62,560 nucleotides of DNA from DASXRC01 sp036506495 (lineage in GTDB: Bacteria > Actinomycetota > Actinomycetes > Mycobacteriales > Micromonosporaceae), in NCBI GenBank assembly GCA_036506495.1, contig DASXRQ010000224.1, forward strand, positions 1 to 62,560, given 5' to 3'. Shown here in pieces: positions 25,761 through 33,092 of this stretch. Positions within the stretch are counted from its first letter, which is position 1, and each line of letters begins with the position of its first letter. Under the pieces are notes generated by a model. It did no database searches. It saw only the letters and a program-made list of their open reading frames with translations, and had not been told where the DNA came from. The translations under genes and the position numbers were made by a program.

Positions 25761-26389
25761 CGCTTGGCGCCCCGCTCCAGGGTCACGCGGGTGCCGTCGC
25801 GCCGCCGGCCGGTGAGCTCGAGCAGGACCGCCAGGCTCACGCCGACGACGAGCGCGGAGTCGGCCAGATTGAAGACCGGAAACGCATCGCCGTACGGCGC
25901 GAAGACGCTGATCATGTCCACCACGTGACCCACGCCCACGCCGGGGGCCCGGAAGATCCGGTCGATGAGGTTGCCGAGCGCGCCGCCGAGGACAAGGCCG
26001 AGCGCCAGCCCCCACGGCACCGACCGGAGGCGTAGCGCCATCCACGCGATCCACGCGACGACACCGGTAGCGATCACCGGAAACACGAACGTGTAGTCAC
26101 TGCCGAGGCTGAACGCGGCGCCGCTATTGCGGGTCAGGCTCAGATAGACGGCGCCGCCGAGCAGCCGCACCGGTTCGCGACCGGCGAGGTTGGAAAGCGC
26201 CAGTTGCTTGGTCGCCAGATCTCCGAGCACGACGATGACGGCCGCGGCCGCCAGCACGGCGATGGCGCGCGGGTTGCGTGCTCGTGCCGGGCTGGCATCG
26301 GCGGGCGGGGCCTCCGTCACCTCCGCCGGGGCCGTTTCATCGCTCTCGGCCACTGGGGCCGGGCCGTCGTGGATGATCCGCTCGTCCAC
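25757..26389 (-). CDS. lspA: Prolipoprotein signal peptidase LspA
   Basis: This 210-aa signal peptidase II cleaves lipid-modified prolipoproteins in the membrane. Four helices lie within about 42-205. The catalytic aspartates are Asp158 (HVVDMIS) and Asp177 (FNLADSAL), and the conserved NSGAAFS lies at 88-94. A non-conserved, acidic Pro/Ala-rich segment of about 38 residues precedes helix 1. The GTG at 26389 is three bases past the dksA stop; a longer frame would overlap that gene. Confidence 0.93.
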   Translation of the reverse strand: MDERIIHDGPAPVAESDETAPAEVTEAPPADASPARARNPRAIAVLAAAAVIVVLGDLATKQLALSNLAGREPVRLLGGAVYLSLTRNSGAAFSLGSDYTFVFPVIATGVVAWIAWMALRLRSVPWGLALGLVLGGALGNLIDRIFRAPGVGVGHVVDMISVFAPYGDAFPVFNLADSALVVGVSLAVLLELTGRRRDGTRVTLERGAKR

Positions 26390-26391
26390 CC

Positions 26392-27699
26392 CTAGCGGCG
26401 CTCCTCCAACTGCTTGCACGAGACACACAGTGTGGCGGACGGGAACGCGGCCAGGCGCTCCACCGGGATCGGGTTGCCGCACCGCTCACACCAGCCGTAG
26501 CTGCCGTCGTCCAGCCGCTCCAGGGCGCGCTCGACCTGGGTGATCCGCTCAAGGATGCTGTTGGCGAGGGAAATCTCCTGCTCACGCTCGAACGTCTTCG
26601 TGCCCGTGTCCGCCTGGTCGTCGCCGGCGGAGTCGGTCAGCCGGTCGCGCTGGAGCTCGTTGATCTCGCTCAGCGTGGTGCTGTACTCCCTGCGCAGCTC
26701 GTCGCGCCGGGCCGCGAGCGCCGCGCGGATCTTTTCGGTCTCGGCCGCGCTACGGGTGGTCTTCGCCGGCGCCTTCGTGGCTCGGCTGGTTGCGGTCTTG
26801 GTGTCGGCTGGCTTCGCCATCGTCGCTCCCTTGGCCGCGGACCCCGCGGCGATCGGCGGTGCCTGGACGGGAATCGCGGGCGCCGCGCCGGTCCGCCGCG
26901 ATGCCCGCGGGACGGCCCGACCCGGAGGCGCGACCGTCGCGGTGGTCGTCGCACCGGCGCTCGACGGCGCCGCCGCGTCGAGCCCGCCCGCGGCCCCGAC
27001 CTCGGTCCGGGCGGTCGCGGGGGACCTGGCGGCCGTCGGCTTGGTGCCCGACGCCGCCCTCGCTGGGGTGGCCGCGCGAGCCGCGGCCTTCTTGACGGGA
27101 GCCGTGTCGACCGGCCGCTTCGGGGCCGCCTTGCTCGCGGTCGTCTTCGCGGCGGACGCCTTGGCGGGCGCCGCCTTCCTCGCCGGGGCCTTTGCCGGAG
27201 CCTTTGCCGGTGCTGCCGTCGCCTTCGCCGCGGACCGCGTCGCGGGTGACGCCTTAGTCGGGCTCGCCGCCTTCCGCGCCTTCGCCTGGGCGGCGCTCGA
27301 GGACCGCCGACCGGTGGTCTTCTTGGCGGGAGACGTCGATCCCGCCGCACCCTTCGGCGCCGCTGAGGCGGACGCGCGCGAGGTGACCCTCTTCGCGGGC
27401 GCCTTCGCGGAGGCAGCCGTGACCGTGGCCTTCTTGCCGCTCGCGGCCGTCGTCGTCTTCGACGTGCTCTTCGGGGTGGCGGCCTTCTTGCTGGCGGTGG
27501 CGCCCTTCGCGGTCGACTTGGCGGGTGTGTTCTTCTTGGCGGCGGCTCTCGTGCCCGCGTCCGCCTTCTTGGCTGACTCGACCCTCTTCGCCGCAGAGGT
27601 CGAGGTGCCCTTCGCCGCGGTCCGGGTTCCGGCCTTCGCCGCCGACGGCGCCGCCTTCGTCGCGCGCTTCGCCGGCGCGGTGTTCGCACGCTCGGCCAT
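26392..27699 (-). CDS. TraR/DksA-type zinc-finger protein with histone-H1-like N-terminal tail
   Basis: 435 aa. The first 335 or so residues are Ala/Lys/Thr/Pro-rich with dozens of AAK, PAK and KKA-like repeats, resembling histone H1 and the tail of mycobacterial HupB. The last 142 residues form a normal DksA-like unit: a helical hairpin (about 350-400), then a C4 zinc finger with Cys404, 407, 425 and 428 in CERCG and CVSC. DksA-like proteins act in the RNA polymerase secondary channel. The tail should bind DNA or RNA. ATG 27699 has GGGGGA 5 nt upstream. A second strong start lies inside the gene at 26820. Confidence 0.85.
   Translation of the reverse strand: MAERANTAPAKRATKAAPSAAKAGTRTAAKGTSTSAAKRVESAKKADAGTRAAAKKNTPAKSTAKGATASKKAATPKSTSKTTTAASGKKATVTAASAKAPAKRVTSRASASAAPKGAAGSTSPAKKTTGRRSSSAAQAKARKAASPTKASPATRSAAKATAAPAKAPAKAPARKAAPAKASAAKTTASKAAPKRPVDTAPVKKAAARAATPARAASGTKPTAARSPATARTEVGAAGGLDAAAPSSAGATTTATVAPPGRAVPRASRRTGAAPAIPVQAPPIAAGSAAKGATMAKPADTKTATSRATKAPAKTTRSAAETEKIRAALAARRDELRREYSTTLSEINELQRDRLTDSAGDDQADTGTKTFEREQEISLANSILERITQVERALERLDDGSYGWCERCGNPIPVERLAAFPSATLCVSCKQLEERR
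26826..26832 (-). promoter_or_regulatory. Internal Shine-Dalgarno before an in-frame ATG in the dksA-like gene
   Basis: On the minus strand AAGGGAG lies 5 nt before the ATG at 26820-26818. That ATG opens MAKPADTKTATSR and would yield a 142-aa product containing the full coiled-coil and zinc finger but not the H1-like tail. The spacing is ideal and the match is as good as that of the annotated start, so two isoforms are plausible. Confidence 0.5.
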
Positions 27700-27715
27700 G
27701 ACGTCCCCCACATGC

Positions 27716-27743
27716 AAAAACGGCGCGCGGCGGGGCGCCGCGC
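27716..27743 (-). terminator. Intrinsic terminator/attenuator in dksA leader
   Basis: Minus-strand GCGCGGC-GCCCC-GCCGCGC (27743-27725) followed by GCCG and five T residues (27720-27716) forms an intrinsic terminator. It lies between the promoter at 27760-27788 and the ribosome site at about 27705, so every transcript from that promoter must pass it. It also terminates read-through from the antiporter gene. Confidence 0.6.
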
Positions 27744-27759
27744 ACTCCGGAGGCTGGCA

Positions 27760-27788
27760 AGGATACGGAACGTCAAGACGCCCGACAA
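27760..27788 (-). promoter_or_regulatory. Sigma-A-type promoter of dksA-like gene
   Basis: Minus-strand TTGTCG (27788-27783), a 17-bp spacer and TATCCT (27765-27760) make one of the best housekeeping promoters in the window. The predicted transcript has a leader of roughly 55 nt that contains the GC-rich hairpin plus U-run. The rest of 27700-27858 shows no gene. Confidence 0.55.
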
Positions 27789-27858
27789 CATGCCGCACCG
27801 TTATTACCCAATACCGGCCGGCCAACACGCCTGCCTCGGCGAAATTGACCATACCATG

Positions 27859-29361
27859 CTATTTGTCCCGGTCCTCGCCGTATTCATTCATCCAGCGGGC
27901 GAGCCGTCCCCGGCGGCTGACGGCCCGGAGGCGGCGCTCAGCGGCGTCCCGGACCTGCGCGGTGGCCACGATCAACAGACTGTCCCCTACCTTCAGTCGG
28001 GTATCGGACTGCGGCACGAAGCCCTTGCCGTCGCGCAGGACGAGGGTCACGGACGCGCCGACCGGCAGCCTCAGCTCGTCCAGGTGTACGCCGGCGAGCT
28101 TCGACCCGGGCGGGACCTCGAGCTGAAGGAGGTCCGCCCGCATCCGCTCGAGCGGCGCGGTGTCCACCCACAGTTCGGTGGCCTCCGCCGGGGCGATCAC
28201 CCCGAGCTTGCGGGCGACCGGCGCGAGCGTGCCGCCCTGCACCAGCGTGAAGACGACGACCAGCACGAACACCGCGTCGAACAGGCCCGTCGCTCCCGGG
28301 ACGCCCCGGGACAGCGGGATCGTCGCGAGCACGATCGGCACCGCACCGCGCAGGCCGGCCCAGGACAGGAACGCCTGATCGCGCGGCCCGACGCGGAACG
28401 GTGTCGCCGACGCGGCGACGGCGAGCGGGCGGGCCAGGAACACGAGCACGAGCCCCACGAGGATCGCCGGCAGCACGGCCGAATCGAGCCGTCCCGGGGA
28501 GGCGAGCAGGCCAAGCAGAACGAACAGCCCGATCTGCGCGACCCAGGCGAGCCCGTCGGCGAACCCGAGGATCGCCTGCCGGTGTGCGAGCCGGGCGTTG
28601 CCGAGCACCACCCCGGCGACGTATACGGCGATGAAGCCCGAGGCGTGCAGCACGGCGCCGGCTGCGTACGCGAGGACCGTCAGCCCGACCGCGGCGATCG
28701 GATACAGGCCAGCCGACGGCAGCGCCGCCCGGCGCAACGTCCAGCGTCCGGCGACCCCAACGACGTACCCGACGCCCGCGCCGATGGCGAGCTCGTACGC
28801 CACCAGACCGACCTCGTACCACCAGGGGTGTCCGCCGAACGACGACGTGGACAGCAGTATGACGAGCAGCACCGCGGGCGCGTCGTTCATGCCCGACTCG
28901 GCCTCCAGCGTGGCGACCAACCGGGGCGGCAGCCGGAGGCGGCGCAGCGTGGAGAAGACGGCCGCGGCGTCGGTCGACGACAGCACGGCGCCGTACAGCA
29001 GAGCCAGCCGCCATTCGAGACCGAGCGCGAGATGGGCGACGATGCCGACGACGACGGAGCTGATCAGTACGCCGACCGTGGCGAGCGTCGCCGAGACGCC
29101 CAGCACCGGCCGCAGGGTCGACCACCGCGCCGTCAGGCCGCCCTCGGCGATGATCACGATCAGCGCGCAGAAACCGAGGGACCGGGTCAGGTCGACGTCC
29201 TCGAACTGGATACCCAGCCCGGACTCGCCGATGGCGATCCCGAGCAGCAGGTAGACGAGGAGGCTGGGCAGGCCCAGCCGGCTGGACAGGCGGACCGCGG
29301 CCACGGCGACGAGCAGCACCGCCGCGCCCACCAGCAGCGCGATGTCCAGCCCCGCGGTCAT
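27859..29361 (-). CDS. Cation/proton antiporter with TrkA-C domain (NhaP2/CvrA-like)
   Basis: This 500-aa protein has about 12 transmembrane helices (residues 5-385), including STDAAAVFSTL (129-139) and ESGMNDAPAVLL (155-166). The Asn159-Asp160 pair is the CPA ion-binding motif. The cytoplasmic end (about 405-485) is a TrkA-C/RCK_C-like ligand domain (LQLEVPPGSKLAGVHLDELRLP and VGDSLLIVA). This architecture matches potassium/proton antiporters of the CvrA (NhaP2) class. K+ preference and nucleotide gating are inferred. Its ATG overlaps the DUF167 stop (ATGA). Confidence 0.87.
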   Translation of the reverse strand: MTAGLDIALLVGAAVLLVAVAAVRLSSRLGLPSLLVYLLLGIAIGESGLGIQFEDVDLTRSLGFCALIVIIAEGGLTARWSTLRPVLGVSATLATVGVLISSVVVGIVAHLALGLEWRLALLYGAVLSSTDAAAVFSTLRRLRLPPRLVATLEAESGMNDAPAVLLVILLSTSSFGGHPWWYEVGLVAYELAIGAGVGYVVGVAGRWTLRRAALPSAGLYPIAAVGLTVLAYAAGAVLHASGFIAVYVAGVVLGNARLAHRQAILGFADGLAWVAQIGLFVLLGLLASPGRLDSAVLPAILVGLVLVFLARPLAVAASATPFRVGPRDQAFLSWAGLRGAVPIVLATIPLSRGVPGATGLFDAVFVLVVVFTLVQGGTLAPVARKLGVIAPAEATELWVDTAPLERMRADLLQLEVPPGSKLAGVHLDELRLPVGASVTLVLRDGKGFVPQSDTRLKVGDSLLIVATAQVRDAAERRLRAVSRRGRLARWMNEYGEDRDK

Positions 29362-29690
29362 GCCGGTGGGACAGGTCTCGGACGGGCTGGCGGGTGGTCG
29401 CGCAGATCCCGCAGGCGGCCGGCGAGCCCGTCCGGCGGATCCGCGACCTGGAAGAGCTTGTCCCGGCTCGCGCCGCCCGACCGCAGCGTCACGCTCGCGG
29501 GGCGGACGTCGAGCGCCCGGGCCAGCGCGCGCCGGGCCGCCTCGGTGGCTCGGCCGTCGACCGCGGGCGCGTTAACCGCGACGATCAGGGCCGGACCGAG
29601 CGGTCCGTCGTGCCGACCGCCGACGGAGGCGCGCGACACGCCCGGCTTCACCCGGACGGGCACAGTGAGCGACGTTTCCTGCGCGGCCAT
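29358..29690 (-). CDS. DUF167 (YggU-family) protein
   Basis: This 110-aa protein contains VRVKPGVSRASVGG (about 11-24), the family's conserved opening, then VNAPAVDGRATEAARRALARAL and VTLRSGGASRDKLFQV. These match the DUF167/YggU fold. The function is unknown. A 20-residue Pro/Arg-rich tail extends past the domain. The ATG at 29690 is preferred over upstream in-frame sequence that overlaps the next gene's end. It is translationally coupled to the antiporter gene. Confidence 0.85.
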   Translation of the reverse strand: MAAQETSLTVPVRVKPGVSRASVGGRHDGPLGPALIVAVNAPAVDGRATEAARRALARALDVRPASVTLRSGGASRDKLFQVADPPDGLAGRLRDLRDHPPARPRPVPPA

Positions 29691-29725
29691 GCCCCATTGT
29701 GCCGGGTGGGGCAGGTGCGCGCGGA

Positions 29726-30370
29726 TCAGCCCCCGCGGGCGCCGGCGAGCAAGGCGCTGTCCGGCTCGCAGAGGCTGCATGGCGAGAACCCGAGCTCGAC
29801 GGCCTCGGCCACCGGAAGCGGCTCGCTGACCCGGTCGAGCAGGTGAACGCAGCTAGCGAGGTGGTAGCGCGGCCGACCATCGATCACGAAGACCTCGATC
29901 GACAGCCCGGCGACCCGCGCGGCGACGTCCGGCGAGACGTACTGCGCCGCCGGCTCATCCGGCGGGTCCTCGTCCTCGTCGTAGCCGTCGTCGTAATCGT
30001 CGTAGTTGTCGTCGGCGAGGTCGCCCTGCGCCTGCACCGGCGTGGTCGGTGCGGGCTCGGCCGGCGGCATGGTCTCGACGCGATCGTCGACGTAGTCGTC
30101 GATGACACCATCGTCCGGCTCCGCGGCGGCCGCGGTCGCGCCGAAGTCGCCGACGCGCACGGGCTCGTCGTCCGGCGGACCGAGGTACGCCCCGCCCGCG
30201 CGGGCGGCGGCCGCCTGGCGCGCCCCGACGACCAACGCGATCGCGGCCAGCAGGCTGGCCGCGATCGAACTGATCAGCATGCCGCTCGACCCCTTCGCCA
30301 GCCCGGCCACGAGCAGCGCGACGGCGACGAGGATGAGCAGCAGACTTCCGACGATCACGGTGGCCGCCAC
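29726..30370 (-). CDS. Two-helix membrane protein with acidic linker and Cys/His motif
   Basis: 214 aa. Transmembrane helices at about 2-24 and 29-49 are followed by a strongly acidic segment (75-145, dense in Asp/Tyr/Glu). A compact C-terminal domain (150-205) carries His170, Cys174, His176, Cys198 and Cys201 in RYHLASCVHL and GFSPCSLCEP. The H-x3-C-x-H...C-x2-C pattern suggests a metal site. I do not know a named family. It lies 8 bp downstream of wag31, hinting at a polar-growth or envelope role (inference). The GTG start is uncertain by a few codons. Confidence 0.65.
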   Translation of the reverse strand: MAATVIVGSLLLILVAVALLVAGLAKGSSGMLISSIAASLLAAIALVVGARQAAAARAGGAYLGPPDDEPVRVGDFGATAAAAEPDDGVIDDYVDDRVETMPPAEPAPTTPVQAQGDLADDNYDDYDDGYDEDEDPPDEPAAQYVSPDVAARVAGLSIEVFVIDGRPRYHLASCVHLLDRVSEPLPVAEAVELGFSPCSLCEPDSALLAGARGG

Positions 30371-30378
30371 CTACGCAG

Positions 30379-31173
30379 TCAGCGTGCCGAGTCCCGGTTG
30401 CCGCCCCCGTACGCGCCCGCGGCCGCGAGCCCACCGGCACCGCCGCCGCCGCTGACGGACCGGACGCTCTCCGCCCGGGTCATCTCCGCCTCCAGGCCCT
30501 GCCCGCGCCCGTCCAGGTCGCGCAGCTGGCTCTCCAGGTATGCCTTGAGCCGGGTCCGGTACTCGCGCTCGAACTGCTTCAGCTCCTCGATGTGCTTCTG
30601 CAGTGCGCTGCGCTTGGCGTCCAGCCCGCCCATGGCCTCTTGGTGGCGCTGCCGAGCGTCGCGCTCGAGGGCGTCGGCCTTGGCCCGCGCCTCGCGGGTG
30701 ACCTCCTCCGCCTTCGACCGCGCGTCCGACAGCAGCTTGTCGGCCTCGCGGCGGGCGTCGGACACGTGGTCGTCGGCCGTGCGCTGGGCCATCATCAGGA
30801 CGCGGAGTGCCTGCTGCTCGCCGTCGCCGCTGACGACCGGGCCGCCCTGGGCACGGATCTGCTCCAGTTCGGCCTGCATCGCGCGCGCGGCCTGGTCGGC
30901 CGCGGCCTTGTCGCGCTGTGTGCGGTCGAGCTGCGCCTTGAGGTCGTTGAGCTCCGCGGCCAGGCGGGGGTCGGCGCCGGGGCCGACGGGCGCACCGCCC
31001 CGGCCACCGCGCTCCACCTGAGCACGCAGCTCGTTGTTCTCTTCGATCAGACGGGCGAGCTCGCGCTCCACCTCATCGAGGAAGGCGTCGACCTCCTCCT
31101 CGTCGTACCCCCGCTTGCCGATCGGGGGCTTCTTGAAGGCGACGTTGTGGACGTCTGCCGGGGTCAGCGGCAT
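30379..31173 (-). CDS. wag31: Wag31/DivIVA polar growth protein
   Basis: 264 aa. The N-terminal DivIVA lipid-binding domain (MPLTPADVHNVAFKKPPIGK, then YDEEEVDAFLDEVERELARL to about residue 45) is followed by a Gly-rich linker and a long coiled coil (about 70-235) rich in Ala, Arg, Glu and Gln. The tail is Gly/Ala-rich. In actinobacteria Wag31 marks poles and directs tip growth and the elongation machinery. The ATG has AGGAG 6 nt upstream. It sits at the end of the dcw region after yggT, as usual. Confidence 0.95.
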   Translation of the reverse strand: MPLTPADVHNVAFKKPPIGKRGYDEEEVDAFLDEVERELARLIEENNELRAQVERGGRGGAPVGPGADPRLAAELNDLKAQLDRTQRDKAAADQAARAMQAELEQIRAQGGPVVSGDGEQQALRVLMMAQRTADDHVSDARREADKLLSDARSKAEEVTREARAKADALERDARQRHQEAMGGLDAKRSALQKHIEELKQFEREYRTRLKAYLESQLRDLDGRGQGLEAEMTRAESVRSVSGGGGAGGLAAAGAYGGGNRDSAR

Positions 31174-31230
31174 CGAAACTCCTCGGGTCAGTTGCGGCCG
31201 CGTGGCGCGCTGGTCGTCGGGCCTTGCCCC

Positions 31231-31524
31231 TCAGAACAACCGCCGTACCACGAGTTCCATCAGCACGAACAGGATAACCAGCAGCACAAGGGAGGCCAGG
31301 TCGATGCTCACGGTACCAATTCGCAGTGGTGGGATCACTCGCCTCAACGCCTTGAGGGGCGGATCAGTGACGCTCCACACCGACTCCAATGTGGCTGCGG
31401 CCCCCCTGCCGGGCTGCCACCGTCGGCCGTAGGCCAGTACCCAACCCAGGACAAATCTCGCAAGCAACGCCAGGAAAAAGACGTAAAGCAGGAGATAGAC
31501 GGCCTGGAAAAAATTTGACAACAC
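31231..31524 (-). CDS. YggT-family membrane protein
   Basis: This 97-aa protein has two hydrophobic helices, about 6-28 and 72-93. The conserved DPPLKALRRVIPPLRIGTVSID lies between them, the hallmark of YggT (DUF downstream of sepF). Family members are linked to osmotic shock resistance in E. coli and found beside sepF and divIVA in many Gram-positives. The exact role is unknown. It starts at GTG 31524, 25 bp after sepF, with TTG next. It probably shares the sepF transcript. Confidence 0.88.
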   Translation of the reverse strand: MLSNFFQAVYLLLYVFFLALLARFVLGWVLAYGRRWQPGRGAAATLESVWSVTDPPLKALRRVIPPLRIGTVSIDLASLVLLVILFVLMELVVRRLF

Positions 31525-31549
31525 TCCGGTGCGGCCCCTCGCGGTCGGG

Positions 31550-32194
31550 CTAGCTCTGGTCGAAGAACCCGCCCTCGGCGATCCTGGCCTTGTCCTCCGC
31601 GGTGACCTGGACGTTGGCCGGTGAGAGCAGGAACACCCGGTTGGTCACGCGCTCGATCGTACCCCGCAGTCCGAACGCCAATCCGGCCGCGAAATCGACC
31701 AGTCGGCGGGCATCCGCCTCCTCCATTTCGGTGAGGTTGATAATCACGGGTACGCCGTCGCGGAAGTGCTCCCCGATGGTCCGCGCCTCGCGGTACGTCG
31801 TCGGGTGCAGCGTCGTGATTTGGTAGCGCTGCCCGTCGTCGGCGACCACGGCCCGTTCCCGCAACTGGACCTGTGGCGCCAGCGCGAGGTTCTCGCGGGT
31901 GGCGTACACCACCGAGGATGCCGGCTCCGGCGACGCGGGGCGGGTGATCGAGCGCACGCTGGCCCGCTCGGCGCGGGCGGCCTCGATCCTGGCGGTCCGC
32001 TCCGCGCGGGCGCGCCCGGCGGCCGCCTCCTCGACATCCACCTCCTCGTCGTCGGCGAACTCGCCGCCGTACCGGCCGCGATAGCCGTCGCGGTATGAGG
32101 TCTTGCCGTAGGTCCGGTCGCGGTCGTCGTAGGCGCGGTCGTCCTCGTCCTCGACCAGGCCGAGCCACACCCCCGCCTTACGCAGTGCACTCAT
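31550..32194 (-). CDS. sepF: Cell division protein SepF
   Basis: 214 aa. An N-terminal amphipathic membrane-targeting segment (MSALRKAGVWLGLVEDED) leads into a charged linker (20-115). The SepF domain (about 120-205) follows with TTLHPTTYREARTIGEHFRDGVPVIINLTEM, then ARRLVDFAAGLAFGLRG. SepF anchors FtsZ to the membrane in actinobacteria, which lack FtsA and ZipA. The ATG is fixed by the amphipathic start. It is separated from yggS by 139 bp holding an AT-rich inverted repeat. Confidence 0.95.
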   Translation of the reverse strand: MSALRKAGVWLGLVEDEDDRAYDDRDRTYGKTSYRDGYRGRYGGEFADDEEVDVEEAAAGRARAERTARIEAARAERASVRSITRPASPEPASSVVYATRENLALAPQVQLRERAVVADDGQRYQITTLHPTTYREARTIGEHFRDGVPVIINLTEMEEADARRLVDFAAGLAFGLRGTIERVTNRVFLLSPANVQVTAEDKARIAEGGFFDQS

Positions 32195-32296
32195 CGCCGA
32201 CCCCCTCCGTCCGCCGTGCGGTCTTGCCCCGTGCGCGTGGCGCCACCACGCGCGCGGGCTCCGAGCGCTCCGCCGCCAGACGCCCGGTCGGCAGCT

Positions 32297-32318
32297 CAAA
32301 CAACAATGATGTAGTTTG
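32297..32318 (-). promoter_or_regulatory. AT-rich inverted repeat upstream of sepF
   Basis: A 22-bp stretch begins CAAAC and ends GTTTG, with a 12-bp centre containing CTACATCATTG on the minus strand. Only about a third of its bases are G or C, in DNA that is otherwise above 70%. It lies about 105-125 bp before the sepF ATG and is the only AT-rich patch in that gap. It is a candidate sepF operator or promoter upstream element. Confidence 0.4.
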
Positions 32319-32333
32319 GCGCCGGCCGTCAGG

Positions 32334-33092
32334 CTACCCCACCCTCGGCCGCTTTCCGAGCAACGCGCTGCCGATCCGCACATGTGTCGCGCCGTACCGG
32401 ATCGCGGCGTCCAGGTCGGCGCTCATCCCGGCGGACACCGCCACGGCCTTCGGATGCTCGGCCCGCAGGTCGGCCGCGATCTCCGCCAACCGGGCGAACG
32501 CGTCCTCCGGCCGCCAGGCGAGCGGCGCCACCGCCATCACCCCGCGAAGGCGCAGCGCCGAGCCGGCCGCGACCGCGTCGGCGGTCGCGGCCAGGCTCCG
32601 GTCGGCCGCCAGCTGCGGAGTCAGCGTGCCGCCGGAGCCGGTCGCTAGCGCCCCACCGCGACGCTCGTCGCCGTCGATGCTGACCTGGACCAGCACGTCG
32701 AGCGGCCGGTCACGCAGCCGCGCCGCGGCGTCCGCGAGGGTACGGGCCAACCGCACGCTGTCGACCGAGTGCACGACGTCCGCGTACCGGACGACGGACC
32801 GGCACTTGTTGCGCTGCAGCTGACCCACGAAGTGCCAGCGCACCGTGACGCCGGCCGCGGCCACCTCGGCCGCCTTCGGCGCGGCCTCCTGGTCCCGGTT
32901 CTCCCCGATGTCGGCCACGCCGAGGTCGGCGAGGAGGACGACGTCGGTCGCCGGGTAGGTCTTGGTCACCGCGACGAGCGCGACCTCCGCCGGGCTCCGC
33001 CCGGCCGCCGCACAGGCCGCGGCGATCCGCTCCCGAGTCGCCGCGAGCCCCCGAGCGAGCTCGGCGCGCCGTCGCTGATTGTCCTGGGTCAC
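32334..33092 (-). CDS. YggS/PLPBP-family PLP homeostasis protein
   Basis: This 252-aa PLP-binding TIM-barrel protein carries its PLP lysine at Lys44 (LVAVTKTYPATD). IGENRDQEAAPK, WHFVGQLQRNK and the C-terminal LSAGMS-like AVSAGMSADLDAAI with HVRIGSALLG complete the signature. These proteins buffer PLP and affect amino acid balance, and they have no catalytic activity of their own. The GTG overlaps the ftsZ stop (GTGA). In many actinobacteria pgeF lies between ftsZ and yggS; here it does not. Confidence 0.92.
   Translation of the reverse strand: MTQDNQRRRAELARGLAATRERIAAACAAAGRSPAEVALVAVTKTYPATDVVLLADLGVADIGENRDQEAAPKAAEVAAAGVTVRWHFVGQLQRNKCRSVVRYADVVHSVDSVRLARTLADAAARLRDRPLDVLVQVSIDGDERRGGALATGSGGTLTPQLAADRSLAATADAVAAGSALRLRGVMAVAPLAWRPEDAFARLAEIAADLRAEHPKAVAVSAGMSADLDAAIRYGATHVRIGSALLGKRPRVG

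Noticed and set aside
24801..26054. RluD start up to 26054
   Set aside because: This would overlap almost half of lspA. The GTGA overlap at 25757-25760 and the S4 domain position fix the start at 25760.
27299..27692. Ala/Lys-rich region of the dksA-like gene as DNA tandem repeats of mobile origin
   Set aside because: Codon choice varies between units and no exact DNA period is visible. It looks like a protein-level low-complexity tail rather than an inserted element.
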